Assembly: GCF_040546765.1 (NCBI RefSeq) | Contig: NZ_JBEPOK010000001.1 | Coordinates: forward strand, 1,178,001 to 1,242,000 | DNA from: Arthrobacter sp. OAP107 | Lineage (GTDB): Bacteria > Actinomycetota > Actinomycetes > Actinomycetales > Micrococcaceae | DNA length: 64,000 bases | Direction: 5' to 3' | Part shown: piece after piece, positions 21,286 to 29,478 of the stretch | Numbering within the stretch: position 1 is the stretch's first letter | How the letters are laid out: every line of letters begins with the position of its first letter | Position numbers and translations under genes: made by a program | The notes under the pieces: generated by a model | Database searches by the model: none | What the model was told of the DNA's origin: nothing | What the model saw: the letters and a program-made list of their open reading frames with translations, nothing else

Positions 21286-21645
21286 ATGGCTAAGATCAAG
21301 AAGGGTGACCTGGTACAGGTCATCACTGGCGCCAAGGCTGAGCGCGGCGGCGACCGTGGCAAGCAGGGCAAGGTCCTGCGCGTGTTCCCGGACACCAACC
21401 GCGTGCTGGTTGAAGGTATCAACCGCGTAACCAAGCACACCAAGGTCGGACAGTCGCAGCGCGGCACCAAGACCGGCGGCATCGAGGTTGTCGAGGCTCC
21501 GATCCACGTTTCCAACGTGGCTCTGGTTGACCCGTCCACCAAGAAGCCGACCCGCGTTGGTTTCCGCCTCGACACCGTAGAGAAGGACGGCGTCAAGAAG
21601 ACCGTCCGCATCCGCGTGGCCAAGAGCTCCGGGAAGGACATCTAA
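21286..21645 (+). CDS. rplX: 50S ribosomal protein L24
   Basis: L24, 119 residues, an assembly initiator of the large subunit. The KOW motif KIKKGDLVQVITGAKAERGG with RGKQGKVLRVFPDTNRVLVE is clear. Three bases after rplN. Its stop codon overlaps the rplE start by one base (TAATG), so rplE is likely translated by the same ribosomes. Confidence 0.97.
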   Translation: MAKIKKGDLVQVITGAKAERGGDRGKQGKVLRVFPDTNRVLVEGINRVTKHTKVGQSQRGTKTGGIEVVEAPIHVSNVALVDPSTKKPTRVGFRLDTVEKDGVKKTVRIRVAKSSGKDI

Positions 21646-22226
21646 TGACTGAGACTCTCGAGACTCCGGCAACGAAGATCGTTCCTCGTCTGAAGACCAA
21701 GTACGCCGATTCCATCAAGAGCTCGCTTCTTGAGGAATTCAAGTACGAGAACGTGAACCAGGTTCCCCGTCTGGTCAAGGTTGTAGTGAACATGGGTGTT
21801 GGAGATGCCGCCAAGGACTCCAAGCTGATCGACGGCGCTGTCCGCGACCTCACCCTGATCACGGGCCAGAAGCCGCAGGTCACCAAGGCCCGCAAGTCGA
21901 TCGCACAGTTCAAGCTGCGCGAAGGCATGCCCATTGGTGCACACGCCACCCTGCGTGGCGACCGCATGTGGGAATTCGTGGATCGTCTGGTCACGCTGGC
22001 CCTGCCCCGTATCCGCGACTTCCGCGGCCTCAGCGGCAAGCAGTTTGACGGCAACGGCAACTACACCTTCGGTCTGACCGAGCAGGTTATGTTCCACGAG
22101 ATCGACCAGGACTCCATCGACCGCACCCGCGGTATGGACATCACGGTTGTGACCACCGCCAAGACCGACGACGAAGGCCGCGCGCTGCTCAAGGCGCTTG
22201 GTTTCCCGTTCAAAACCGAAGCTTAA
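21645..22226 (+). CDS. rplE: 50S ribosomal protein L5
   Basis: L5, 193 residues, binds 5S rRNA. PRLVKVVVNMGVGDA and TGQKPQVTKARKSIAQFKLR are the family core, and the end carries GMDITVVTTAKTDDEGRALL. In most actinobacteria rpsN or rpsZ (S14) follows; here an 82-base gap with an imperfect hairpin leads straight to rpsH. Confidence 0.97.
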   Translation: MTETLETPATKIVPRLKTKYADSIKSSLLEEFKYENVNQVPRLVKVVVNMGVGDAAKDSKLIDGAVRDLTLITGQKPQVTKARKSIAQFKLREGMPIGAHATLRGDRMWEFVDRLVTLALPRIRDFRGLSGKQFDGNGNYTFGLTEQVMFHEIDQDSIDRTRGMDITVVTTAKTDDEGRALLKALGFPFKTEA

Positions 22227-22308
22227 TTAACTACGTAAAAGGTCCGGCCGCTCTGATCCCCCAGGGACAGAACGGCGGAAACCGTTACGAGGAAGGGCAA
22301 GTGCCCAA

Positions 22309-22707
22309 ATGACTATGACAGATCCTGTCGCAGATATGCTTACGCGCCTGCGTAACGCAAACTCGGCATACCACGACTCCGTGTCTATGCCTTACAGCAA
22401 GCTCAAGGCTCGCGTTGCTGACATCCTCAAGGCCGAAGGTTTCATCGCCGGCTGGAAGGAAGAGGACGCTGAAGTCGGCAAGAAGCTGACCCTCGAGCTC
22501 AAGTTCGGTCCGAACCGCGAGCGTTCAATCGCGGGTGTCCGCCGCATCTCCAAGCCGGGTCTCCGCGTTTACGCGAAGTCCACCAACCTGCCGCACGTGC
22601 TGGGTGGCCTGGGTATCGCAATTCTGTCCACCTCTTCCGGCCTCCTGACTGACAAGCAGGCCGGCAAGAAGGGCGTGGGCGGCGAAGTCCTCGCTTACGT
22701 CTGGTAA
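22309..22707 (+). CDS. rpsH: 30S ribosomal protein S8
   Basis: S8, 132 residues, binds the central domain of 16S rRNA and in E. coli represses the spc operon. DPVADMLTRLRNANSAYHD and the C-terminal KQAGKKGVGGEVLAYVW identify it. Two in-frame ATGs lie at 22309 and 22315; the first is at best distance from GAGGAAGGG. The preceding gap lacks an S14 gene. Confidence 0.97.
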   Translation: MTMTDPVADMLTRLRNANSAYHDSVSMPYSKLKARVADILKAEGFIAGWKEEDAEVGKKLTLELKFGPNRERSIAGVRRISKPGLRVYAKSTNLPHVLGGLGIAILSTSSGLLTDKQAGKKGVGGEVLAYVW

Positions 22708-22725
22708 CGGGAAAGGAAGAGAATA

Positions 22726-23262
22726 ATGTCACGTATTGGACGTCTCCCCATCACCGTTCCTGCCGGCGTTGAGGTCAAGGTTGACGGCTCTGTCGTCAGC
22801 GTCAAGGGTTCCAAGGGCGAGCTGAGCCACACTGTGGCCAGCCCGATCGAGGTTGCGCTGGAAGACAGCACCCTGACCGTCACCCGCCCGAACGACGAGC
22901 GCGCCTCCCGCTCGCTCCACGGCCTGACCCGCACCCTGATCGCCAACATGATCCAGGGCGTCACCGCAGGCTACGAGAAGAAGCTCGAAATCGTCGGTAC
23001 CGGTTACCGTGTTCAGGCCAAGGGTTCTGACCTTGAGTTCGCTCTCGGCTACAGCCACCCGGTCAGCGTTTCGGCTCCGGCCGGCATCACCTTTGCAGTA
23101 GAGGGACCGACCAAGCTCTCTGTCTCAGGCATCAACAAGCAGCAGGTCGGCGAGGTTGCTGCCAACATTCGCAAGCTGCGCAAGCCTGACCCGTACAAGG
23201 GCAAGGGCATCCGCTACGCGGGCGAAGTCATCCGCCGCAAGGTCGGAAAGGCTGGTAAGTAA
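22726..23262 (+). CDS. rplF: 50S ribosomal protein L6
   Basis: L6, 178 residues, at the base of the L7/L12 stalk near the sarcin-ricin loop. SRIGRLPITVPAGVEVKV opens the first repeat, and the C-terminal PDPYKGKGIRYAGEVIRRK is the rRNA-binding signature. ATG after GGGAAAGGAAGAG. rplR follows after 2 bases. Confidence 0.97.
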   Translation: MSRIGRLPITVPAGVEVKVDGSVVSVKGSKGELSHTVASPIEVALEDSTLTVTRPNDERASRSLHGLTRTLIANMIQGVTAGYEKKLEIVGTGYRVQAKGSDLEFALGYSHPVSVSAPAGITFAVEGPTKLSVSGINKQQVGEVAANIRKLRKPDPYKGKGIRYAGEVIRRKVGKAGK

Positions 23263-23264
23263 CC

Positions 23265-23648
23265 ATGGCCATCGCCATTAACAAGAAGCGTACGAACAAG
23301 AGCAAGTCTGCTTCGCGCAGCCGCCGCCAGCTTCGTATCCGCAAGCGCATCTCCGGAACGGCTGTACGTCCTCGCCTGGTCGTCAACCGCTCCGCACGCC
23401 ACGTATTTGTCCAGGTTGTCGACGACACCATTGGTCAGACCGTAGCGAGCGCGTCCACTCTGGAAGCTGACCTTCGTGCATTCGACGGTGACAAGACTGC
23501 CAAGGCCAAGCGCGTTGGCGAGCTCGTCGCCGAGCGTGCCAAGGCTGCCGGCGTCGAAGCTGTTGTCTTCGACCGTGGTGGTAACAAGTACCACGGCCGG
23601 ATTGCCGCCGTCGCTGACGGTGCACGCGAAGGTGGGCTGTCACTGTGA
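23265..23648 (+). CDS. rplR: 50S ribosomal protein L18
   Basis: L18, 127 residues, binds 5S rRNA together with L5. RRQLRIRKRISGTAVRPRL near the N terminus and the C-terminal VVFDRGGNKYHGRIAAVADG are diagnostic. The stop region overlaps the GTG start of rpsE by 4 bases. Confidence 0.97.
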   Translation: MAIAINKKRTNKSKSASRSRRQLRIRKRISGTAVRPRLVVNRSARHVFVQVVDDTIGQTVASASTLEADLRAFDGDKTAKAKRVGELVAERAKAAGVEAVVFDRGGNKYHGRIAAVADGAREGGLSL

Positions 23649-24361
23649 CCGAAGCAAACAAGGAAAAGGACACTGTGTCTGCAGAAGAGAAGGCTACCGA
23701 AGCCGCAGCTGCTGAGACCACTGCCCCCGCTACCGAGGACCGCCGTGGTGGCGCCCGTCGCGGCGAGCGTGGCGACCGTGGCCAGGGCCGTGGTGACCGT
23801 GGTGGCCGTGGCGGCCGCGACGGCGGACGTGAAGCCGAGAAGAACCAGTTCATCGAGCGCGTTGTAACCATCAACCGCGTATCCAAGGTCGTCAAGGGTG
23901 GTCGTCGCTTCAGCTTCACCGCACTCGTCGTCGTTGGTGACGGTAACGGCCTGGTCGGCGTCGGTTACGGCAAGGCCAAGGAAGTTCCCGCTGCTATCGC
24001 CAAGGGCGTTGAAGAGGCCAAGAAGTCCTTCTTCCGCGTTCCCCGCGTTGGCAACTCGATCCCTCACCGCGTTCAGGGTGAAGCCGCCGCTGGTGTCGTA
24101 ATGCTGCGTCCGGCTTCCGCCGGTACCGGTGTTATCGCCGGTGGTCCGGTCCGTGCGGTACTGGAGTGCGTGGGTATCCACGACATCCTCTCCAAGTCCC
24201 TCGGTTCCTCCAACGCCATCAACATCGTTCACGCGACCGTTGATGCCCTGAAGCGCCTCGAAGAGCCGGCAGCCGTGGCAGCACGCCGTGGCCTGCCGCT
24301 CGACGAGATCGCTCCGCCGGCACTGGTGAAGGCTCTGATGAACCAGAAGGCAGGTGTCTAA
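23645..24361 (+). CDS. rpsE: 30S ribosomal protein S5, with Arg/Gly-rich N-terminal extension
   Basis: S5, 238 residues against about 165 in E. coli, needed for decoding fidelity and mRNA unwinding. The first 60 or so residues are an extension, first Ala/Glu-rich and then with Arg-Gly repeats such as RGERGDRGQGRGDRGG. The S5 fold starts at about ERVVTINRVSKVVKGGRR. RVQGEAAAGVVMLRPASAGTG is the family core. GTG start overlaps rplR; a second in-frame GTG at about 23675 would still keep the RG repeats. Confidence 0.96.
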   Translation: MTEANKEKDTVSAEEKATEAAAAETTAPATEDRRGGARRGERGDRGQGRGDRGGRGGRDGGREAEKNQFIERVVTINRVSKVVKGGRRFSFTALVVVGDGNGLVGVGYGKAKEVPAAIAKGVEEAKKSFFRVPRVGNSIPHRVQGEAAAGVVMLRPASAGTGVIAGGPVRAVLECVGIHDILSKSLGSSNAINIVHATVDALKRLEEPAAVAARRGLPLDEIAPPALVKALMNQKAGV

Positions 24362-24364
24362 GTC

Positions 24365-24571
24365 ATGGCAAAGAACCTGACTCCCTCCGACGCCAAGTTG
24401 GAGATCACCCAGATCAAGGGCGTCATTGGCGCCAAGCAGAACCAGCGCGACACCCTGCGGTCCCTCGGCCTGAAGCGGATCGGACACACCGTTGTCCGCA
24501 CCGCCGATGCCGTGACCGTTGGAATGCTCAACACGGTTCCGCACCTCGTGAATGTTGAGGAGGCGAAGTAA
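24365..24571 (+). CDS. rpmD: 50S ribosomal protein L30
   Basis: L30, 68 residues, a small ferredoxin-like-fold protein of the large subunit. LEITQIKGVIGAKQNQRDTL and KRIGHTVVRTADAVTVGM are typical. Three bases after rpsE, and its stop overlaps the rplO start by one base (TAATG). Confidence 0.96.
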   Translation: MAKNLTPSDAKLEITQIKGVIGAKQNQRDTLRSLGLKRIGHTVVRTADAVTVGMLNTVPHLVNVEEAK

Positions 24572-25056
24572 TGGCAGAGAAGAACACGGCCGAGACCGCA
24601 GCTGCTGAAAAGCAGAGCGCTCTGAAGGTTCACCACCTGCGTCCCGCCCCGGGTGCCAAGACCGCCAAGACCCGTGTTGGTCGTGGTGAAGGCTCCAAGG
24701 GTAAGACCGCCGGTCGCGGTACCAAGGGTACGAAGGCCCGCTACCAGGTGAAGGCTGGCTTTGCCGGCGGCCAGCTGCCGCTGCACATGCGCCTTCCGAA
24801 GCTTCGCGGCTTCAAGAACCCGTTCCGGGTTGAGTTCCAGGTTGTAAACCTGGAGAAGCTCAACGAGCTGTTCCCGGAAGGTGGCGCTGTCACCGTGGAG
24901 GACCTGGTTGCAAAGGGTGCTGTTCGCAAGAACCAGCCCGTGAAGGTGCTTGGCACCGGCGACATCACCGTCAAGGTTGACGTCACCGCCCACGCCTTCT
25001 CAGCCAGTGCGTCTGAAAAGATCGCTGCAGCCGGCGGCAGCACCACCGCGCTCTAA
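24571..25056 (+). CDS. rplO: 50S ribosomal protein L15
   Basis: L15, 161 residues, a late-assembly protein. LKVHHLRPAPGAKTAKTRVG and the glycine-rich GEGSKGKTAGRGTKGTKAR identify it; a short Ala/Glu stretch precedes them. It ends the spc transcript, since a 19-bp terminator stem follows within 45 bases, so secY is transcribed separately. Confidence 0.97.
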   Translation: MAEKNTAETAAAEKQSALKVHHLRPAPGAKTAKTRVGRGEGSKGKTAGRGTKGTKARYQVKAGFAGGQLPLHMRLPKLRGFKNPFRVEFQVVNLEKLNELFPEGGAVTVEDLVAKGAVRKNQPVKVLGTGDITVKVDVTAHAFSASASEKIAAAGGSTTAL

Positions 25057-25097
25057 GGGATTCCGTCCCGGAGCCGGTGGGCAATTGCCCGCTGCAC

Positions 25098-25142
25098 AAA
25101 CTCCCGGCACGGGGGCCGAGGCCCCCGTGCCGGGAGTTTTTT
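25098..25142 (+). terminator. Strong terminator after rplO
   Basis: A perfect 19-bp stem (25098-25116 with 25121-25139) with a CGAG tetraloop runs into a T-tract to 25142. AAA precedes the stem. It is the strongest intrinsic terminator in the window and cuts secY off from the spc cluster. Confidence 0.95.
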
Positions 25143-25164
25143 CATACCCATTGGGTCTTCCGGA

Positions 25165-25195
25165 TTGTTCGCATGCCGCAAACACCGGTTAGACT
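25165..25195 (+). promoter_or_regulatory. Putative secY promoter
   Basis: TTGTTC (25165-25170) and TAGACT (25190-25195) face secY with a longish 19-bp spacer. A promoter must exist here because of the upstream terminator. The -10 is identical to the candidates before tuf and truA. Confidence 0.4.
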
Positions 25196-25252
25196 CGGTT
25201 GTTGGGTTTATCGACCTGCATCACGTGACCTATTAATTACTGAGGAGGACGC

Positions 25253-26563
25253 TTGCTAAGCGCATTCGGCCGGGCGTTTCGAACGCCTGATCTGCGACGC
25301 AAGTTGTTGTTCACGCTGGGAATCATCACAATCTTCCGCTTGGGAGCCTTTATCCCCTCGCCCGGTGTGAGCTACCAGAATGTCCAGCAATGCTTGTCGA
25401 ACGGTCAGACCCAGGGCGGGATCTACCAGCTCGTCAATCTTTTCAGCGGCGGTGCACTGCTGCAGGTCTCCATCTTCGCCCTGGGCATCATGCCGTACAT
25501 CACGGCGAGCATCATTGTGCAGCTGCTGCGTGTGGTCATCCCGCGGTTCCAGCAGCTGTACGAAGAGGGCGCCTCCGGGCAGTCCAAGCTGACGCAGTAC
25601 ACGCGGTACCTGACCATCGCCCTTGGCCTGCTGAACGCCACGACGCTGGTGTCGCTGGCGCGTTCCGGCCAGCTGCTGCCCGGTTGTAACCTGCCGATCA
25701 TCCCGGACCAGGGCGTCATCACCACAATCCTCATCATCATCACGCTGACGGCCGGCACCGGCCTCATCATGTGGATGGGTGAGCTCGTGACCGAAAAGGG
25801 CGTCGGCAACGGCATGTCGCTGCTGATCTTCACGGCCATCGCTGCCGGCTTCCCGACGTCGCTGGGTGCCATCTGGTCCGCGCAGGGTCCGGGCACGTTC
25901 TTCATCGTCATCGTCATCGGCCTGCTTACGGTTGCCCTGGTGGTCTTCGTGGAGCAGTCCCAGCGCCGCATCCCGGTGCAGTACGCCAAGAGGATGATCG
26001 GCCGCCGCACTGTGGGCGGAACCAGCACGTACATTCCCATCAAGGTGAACATGGCCGGTGTCATTCCCGTCATCTTCGCTTCCTCGATGCTCTACCTGCC
26101 GGCGTTGATCTCGCAGTTCAACCAGCCGAAGGCGGGGGAGTCGATCCAGCCGTGGGTTGAGTGGATCAACAACAACCTGACTCGCGGTGACCACCCCATT
26201 TACATGGCACTTTACTTCGCCATGATTGTGTTCTTTACCTACTTCTATGTCGCGATCACCTTCAACCCTGAAGAGGTCAGCGACAACATGAAGAAATACG
26301 GCGGCTTCATCCCGGGTATCCGTGCCGGCAAGCCGACCGCGGATTACCTGCAGTACGTCCTGTCGCGCATCACGCTGCCCGGAGCCTTCTACCTTGGCTT
26401 CGTGGCACTGATCCCGCTGGTGGCGCTCGTGCTGATCAACGCAAACCAGAACTTCCCGTTCGGTGGCACCTCGATCCTGATCATGGTGGGCGTTGGCCTG
26501 GAAACCGTCAAGCAAATTGACGCGCAGCTACAGCAGCGTCACTACGAAGGGCTATTGCGATGA
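25253..26563 (+). CDS. secY: Preprotein translocase subunit SecY
   Basis: Channel subunit of the Sec translocon, 436 residues, with the expected ten membrane segments by hydrophobicity. TTG start after GAGGAGG, giving MLSAFGRAFRTPDLRRKLL. The plug region after the first segment, the PYITASIIVQLL stretch of segment 2 and the cytoplasmic loops with RRIPVQYAKRM are present. It exports unfolded proteins with SecA and inserts membrane proteins. It overlaps adk by 4 bases (ATGA). Confidence 0.98.
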   Translation: MLSAFGRAFRTPDLRRKLLFTLGIITIFRLGAFIPSPGVSYQNVQQCLSNGQTQGGIYQLVNLFSGGALLQVSIFALGIMPYITASIIVQLLRVVIPRFQQLYEEGASGQSKLTQYTRYLTIALGLLNATTLVSLARSGQLLPGCNLPIIPDQGVITTILIIITLTAGTGLIMWMGELVTEKGVGNGMSLLIFTAIAAGFPTSLGAIWSAQGPGTFFIVIVIGLLTVALVVFVEQSQRRIPVQYAKRMIGRRTVGGTSTYIPIKVNMAGVIPVIFASSMLYLPALISQFNQPKAGESIQPWVEWINNNLTRGDHPIYMALYFAMIVFFTYFYVAITFNPEEVSDNMKKYGGFIPGIRAGKPTADYLQYVLSRITLPGAFYLGFVALIPLVALVLINANQNFPFGGTSILIMVGVGLETVKQIDAQLQQRHYEGLLR

Positions 26564-27138
26564 CCAGAATGTTGATTATCGGACCACCGGGTTCGGGCAA
26601 GGGCACGCAGGCGGAACGCATCTCGGAACGCCTCGGCGTTGTTGCGATCTCCACCGGCGACATCTTCCGCGCCAACGTCAAGGGCGAGACGCCGCTCGGC
26701 GTTGAGGCCAAGAAGTACATGGACAACGGCGACTTCGTGCCGGACAGCGTGACCAACAAGATGGTCCGCGACCGTCTCAGCGAAGCCGACGTCGAGGACG
26801 GCTTCCTGTTGGACGGCTACCCCCGCACCACCGCCCAGGTTGACTACCTGGACCAGATCCTGGCCGTCGGCGACCAGAAGCTGGACGTCGTCCTGCAGCT
26901 CACCGCGGACGACGAGGAGCTCGTCTCCCGCCTGCTCGGCCGCGCGAAGGAAACCGGACGCAGTGACGACAACGAAGCCGTCATCCGTCACCGCCTGGAC
27001 CTCTACCACGAGCAGACCGAGGCAGTTGTGGCCAAGTATGCCGAGCGTGGCATCCTGACCCAGGTCGACGGCATCGGCCAGATCGACGAGGTCACCGACC
27101 GCGTCATGCAGGCCATCAAAGAGGCGCAGGCCGCCTGA
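26560..27138 (+). CDS. adk: Adenylate kinase
   Basis: Interconverts AMP, ATP and ADP; 192 residues. The P-loop is GPPGSGKGTQAERI at residues 7-20, and LDGYPRTTAQVDYLD is the AMP-binding part. It is a short form: the LID insertion of about 27 residues found in longer enzymes is lacking, and GRAKETGRSDDNEAVIRHRL follows directly. Overlap with secY implies translational coupling. Confidence 0.97.
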   Translation: MTRMLIIGPPGSGKGTQAERISERLGVVAISTGDIFRANVKGETPLGVEAKKYMDNGDFVPDSVTNKMVRDRLSEADVEDGFLLDGYPRTTAQVDYLDQILAVGDQKLDVVLQLTADDEELVSRLLGRAKETGRSDDNEAVIRHRLDLYHEQTEAVVAKYAERGILTQVDGIGQIDEVTDRVMQAIKEAQAA

Positions 27139-27156
27139 AATTAGTTCCAACGCTGT

Positions 27157-27188
27157 GAGGCTCCTCCCGGACCATGGGGAGGGGCCTC
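27157..27188 (+). terminator. Probable terminator after adk
   Basis: A 12-bp stem with one G-U pair (27157-27168 with 27177-27188) and an 8-nt loop. A short TTTT run lies a few bases later at 27193-27196. Confidence 0.5.
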
Positions 27189-27265
27189 CGGCTTTTAGCC
27201 CCTGCCGTTCGGCTCCATATCCGGAAACCTGCCAGGCAGGGGCACATTGAGAGGAAACACCGCTG

Positions 27266-28093
27266 ATGGCATTCGGCCAGCCACGGATTGAATACAAGAC
27301 CAACGCCCAGATGCGCACCATGCACGAGGCCGGGCTCGTCCTGAGCCGCGCCCTTGACGCGGCCGTGGCCGCGGCAGCGCCGGGCGTCACCACCCGGCAG
27401 CTGGACGAGGTCTTCGCTGCGGTGCTGCTGGAGGCGGGCGCCAAGTCCAACTTCCTGGGCTACCACGGCTTCCCCGCCACCATCTGCACGTCCGTCAACG
27501 AGGAAGTGGTCCACGGCATCCCGGGCGACAAGGTGCTGCAGGACGGGGACATCATCTCGATCGACGGCGGCTGCATCGTCAACGGCTGGCACTCCGATTC
27601 GGCCCGGACCGTCATCGTGGGAACGCCGGATCCTGAGGACCAGCGCCTCTCGGACGTCACTGAGACGGCCATGTGGCACGGTATCGCCGGGCTGGCCAAG
27701 GGCAAGTTCGTCGGCGACATCGGCGCGGCGATTGACGATTATGTCTCCTCAGTGCCGGGCAAGCCCCTGGGCATCCTCGAGGACTATGTGGGCCACGGCA
27801 TCGGCTCCGAGATGCACATGGCCCCCGACGTGCTGAACTACCGCACCAGCCACCGCGGCCCGAAGATCCGTCCCGGGCTGTGCCTGGCCATCGAACCGAT
27901 GCTGGTCCGCGGCGGCATCGAGACGGCCGTGCTGGAGGACGACTGGACCGTGGTCACCACCGACGGCAAGCGATCCTGTCAGTGGGAGCACTCCGTCGCT
28001 GTCCACGAGAAGGGCATCTGGGTTCTGTCAGCGCCCGACGGCGGCGCAGCCCGGCTCGCACCCCTGGGCGTGGTGCCGGTCCCGATTCCCTGA
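27266..28093 (+). CDS. map: Methionine aminopeptidase, type I
   Basis: Removes the initiator Met from new proteins; 275 residues, cytosolic. The pita-bread fold metal ligands are visible: Asp in SIDGGCIVNGWHSDSART, His in YVGHGIGSEMH, Glu in AIEPML and Glu in CQWEHSVAVHEKG. ATG after GAGAGGAAA. Separate from adk by a hairpin. The 44-bp palindrome at 28159-28202 may end its transcript. Confidence 0.96.
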   Translation: MAFGQPRIEYKTNAQMRTMHEAGLVLSRALDAAVAAAAPGVTTRQLDEVFAAVLLEAGAKSNFLGYHGFPATICTSVNEEVVHGIPGDKVLQDGDIISIDGGCIVNGWHSDSARTVIVGTPDPEDQRLSDVTETAMWHGIAGLAKGKFVGDIGAAIDDYVSSVPGKPLGILEDYVGHGIGSEMHMAPDVLNYRTSHRGPKIRPGLCLAIEPMLVRGGIETAVLEDDWTVVTTDGKRSCQWEHSVAVHEKGIWVLSAPDGGAARLAPLGVVPVPIP

Positions 28094-28158
28094 GGACACG
28101 CATTTAGCCGGGCGGCCCGCTCGTTGCCGGGCCACCCGCTTTTTGCCGGGCGACGCGC

Positions 28159-28202
28159 AAAATCCCTGGCGCTACTGGAATTCCAGTAGCGCCAGGGATT
28201 TT
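28159..28202. terminator. Perfect 44-bp palindrome after map
   Basis: Two 22-base arms meet at GGAA|TTCC with no loop sequence; the ends are AAAA and TTTT, as in a bidirectional intrinsic terminator. As RNA it would form about 20 bp with a minimal loop. Its length and zero spacer are unusual for a terminator. Confidence 0.7.
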
Positions 28203-28251
28203 CTGCGTCAAGGGAACTTATCTGCGTCGCCGTGTCAGCCCGCAGGGCAGA

Positions 28252-29307
28252 ATGGGAGCCATGGGAGCGAGCGACGGAGCCAGCAAAACGGCCGGGCAGG
28301 GAAAGATTACCGATGTGCCGGGCGTGCGTGTGGGCCACCAGCAGAAGTCCGACGGCGGGTGGCTGAGCGGGGTGACGGTGGTGCTGCCCCCTGCGGGGAC
28401 AGCCGGTTCGGTGGACGTCCGCGGGGGAGGCCCCGGAACCCACGAGACGGACGCGCTCGATCCCACTACCCTGGTGCGCACCGTGGACGCGGTGGTGCTC
28501 ACCGGCGGCAGTGCCTATGGACTGGTGACCGCGCACGGTGTCCAGCGCTGGTGCGAGGAGCAGGGCCGCGGCTTCGCAGTGACGGGAGGTGTGGTGCCCA
28601 TCGTTCCGGCTGCCGCCATCTTCGACCTCGGCCGCGGCGGCGACTTTCACGCCCGCCCGGACGCAGAGATGGGCTACGCGGCGGCAGTGGCCGCCGGCGC
28701 GCAGACGGAAGGGCACGACGTCGAACGCGGCAACGTGGGTGCCGGCACCGGAGCCGTCATCGGGCGGGGTAAGTACAAGGGTGGAGTGGGCACAGCGTCG
28801 GTCACCCTGGAGAACATCTCCGCAGCCGGACCGGTCGTTGTAGGTGCGATAGCGGTGGTCAATGCGCTCGGCCTACCGCTGGTTCCAGAATCATCTGGTG
28901 AAGCTCCCCACCCGCCCCCTAACCTCGCAAGCTCGGTTAGGGAACCCGGCGGTCGTGGCCCCACGCTCAATCAGCCGCCCCTGAACACAACGCTCGTCGT
29001 CGTAGCCACGAATGCGGTACTGGATGCGGCCGAGTGCAAGCGCACCGCCTCGGCTGCCCATGCGGGACTGGCCCGGGCGCTGAATCCGAGCCACACGCTG
29101 GCCGACGGGGACACCGTGTTCTGCCTTGCCACCGGAGGCCAGGAGCTGGACAGGAGCACGGAAGCTGCCCGGCAGATAAGTCTCATCACCCTGCAGAGCG
29201 CGGCAGCCGACGTCGTACGCCTGGCCATCCTGGACGGCGTGAGCAGCGCCGAGTCGGTGGCAACTCCCGCGGGAGAATTTGGTGCATACCCGGGCAATGT
29301 GCGCTAA
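28252..29307 (+). CDS. P1 family (S58/DmpA-NylC type) Ntn hydrolase
   Basis: About 351 residues. Members of this family are made as one chain that cuts itself and exposes a Ser or Thr nucleophile; they act as aminopeptidases or amide hydrolases such as NylC. The predicted cut is between N245 and T246 in PPLNTTLVVVATNAV, the same N-T-T arrangement as the nylon-oligomer hydrolase NylC. KITDVPGVRVGH and GNVGAGTGAVIG are family motifs. Residues about 212-243 form a Pro-rich linker just before the cut, encoded by a hairpin-bearing segment that looks inserted. A second ATG at 28261 is possible. Substrate unknown; it stands alone between map and infA. Confidence 0.85.
   Translation: MGAMGASDGASKTAGQGKITDVPGVRVGHQQKSDGGWLSGVTVVLPPAGTAGSVDVRGGGPGTHETDALDPTTLVRTVDAVVLTGGSAYGLVTAHGVQRWCEEQGRGFAVTGGVVPIVPAAAIFDLGRGGDFHARPDAEMGYAAAVAAGAQTEGHDVERGNVGAGTGAVIGRGKYKGGVGTASVTLENISAAGPVVVGAIAVVNALGLPLVPESSGEAPHPPPNLASSVREPGGRGPTLNQPPLNTTLVVVATNAVLDAAECKRTASAAHAGLARALNPSHTLADGDTVFCLATGGQELDRSTEAARQISLITLQSAAADVVRLAILDGVSSAESVATPAGEFGAYPGNVR
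28917..28942. repeat. REP-like inverted repeat inside the P1 hydrolase gene
   Basis: CCCTAACC (28917-28924) and GGTTAGGG (28935-28942) flank a 10-nt loop. The repeat lies in frame in the linker region. Short palindromes of this style recur in Arthrobacter genomes as far as I recall; no second copy is in this window. Confidence 0.5.
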
Positions 29308-29318
29308 CATGGCTGGAT

Positions 29319-29347
29319 TTAACTTTCCGGTCCTCATGCCGTAGAGT
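29319..29347 (+). promoter_or_regulatory. Putative infA operon promoter
   Basis: TTAACT (29319-29324), a 17-bp spacer and TAGAGT (29342-29347, TANNNT form). It would start the infA-rpmJ-rpsM-rpsK-rpoA-rplQ transcript with a leader of about 125 nt. Confidence 0.45.
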
Positions 29348-29478
29348 TGCATGTTGGTTGTCTGCCCTGGCACGCCCATTTGCGGGCCGGAGGGCGACGG
29401 TCAATCAAATCAAAAAACGTCCGCAGTCATGTCCGGCGCCAGCCGGAGGTCTGTGGCAAACAACAGTTAGCGGAGGAT

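Noticed and set aside
28143..28251. Matching peptides on both strands near 28160-28200 as a duplicated gene fragment
   Set aside because: They arise because the 44-bp palindrome reads the same on both strands.
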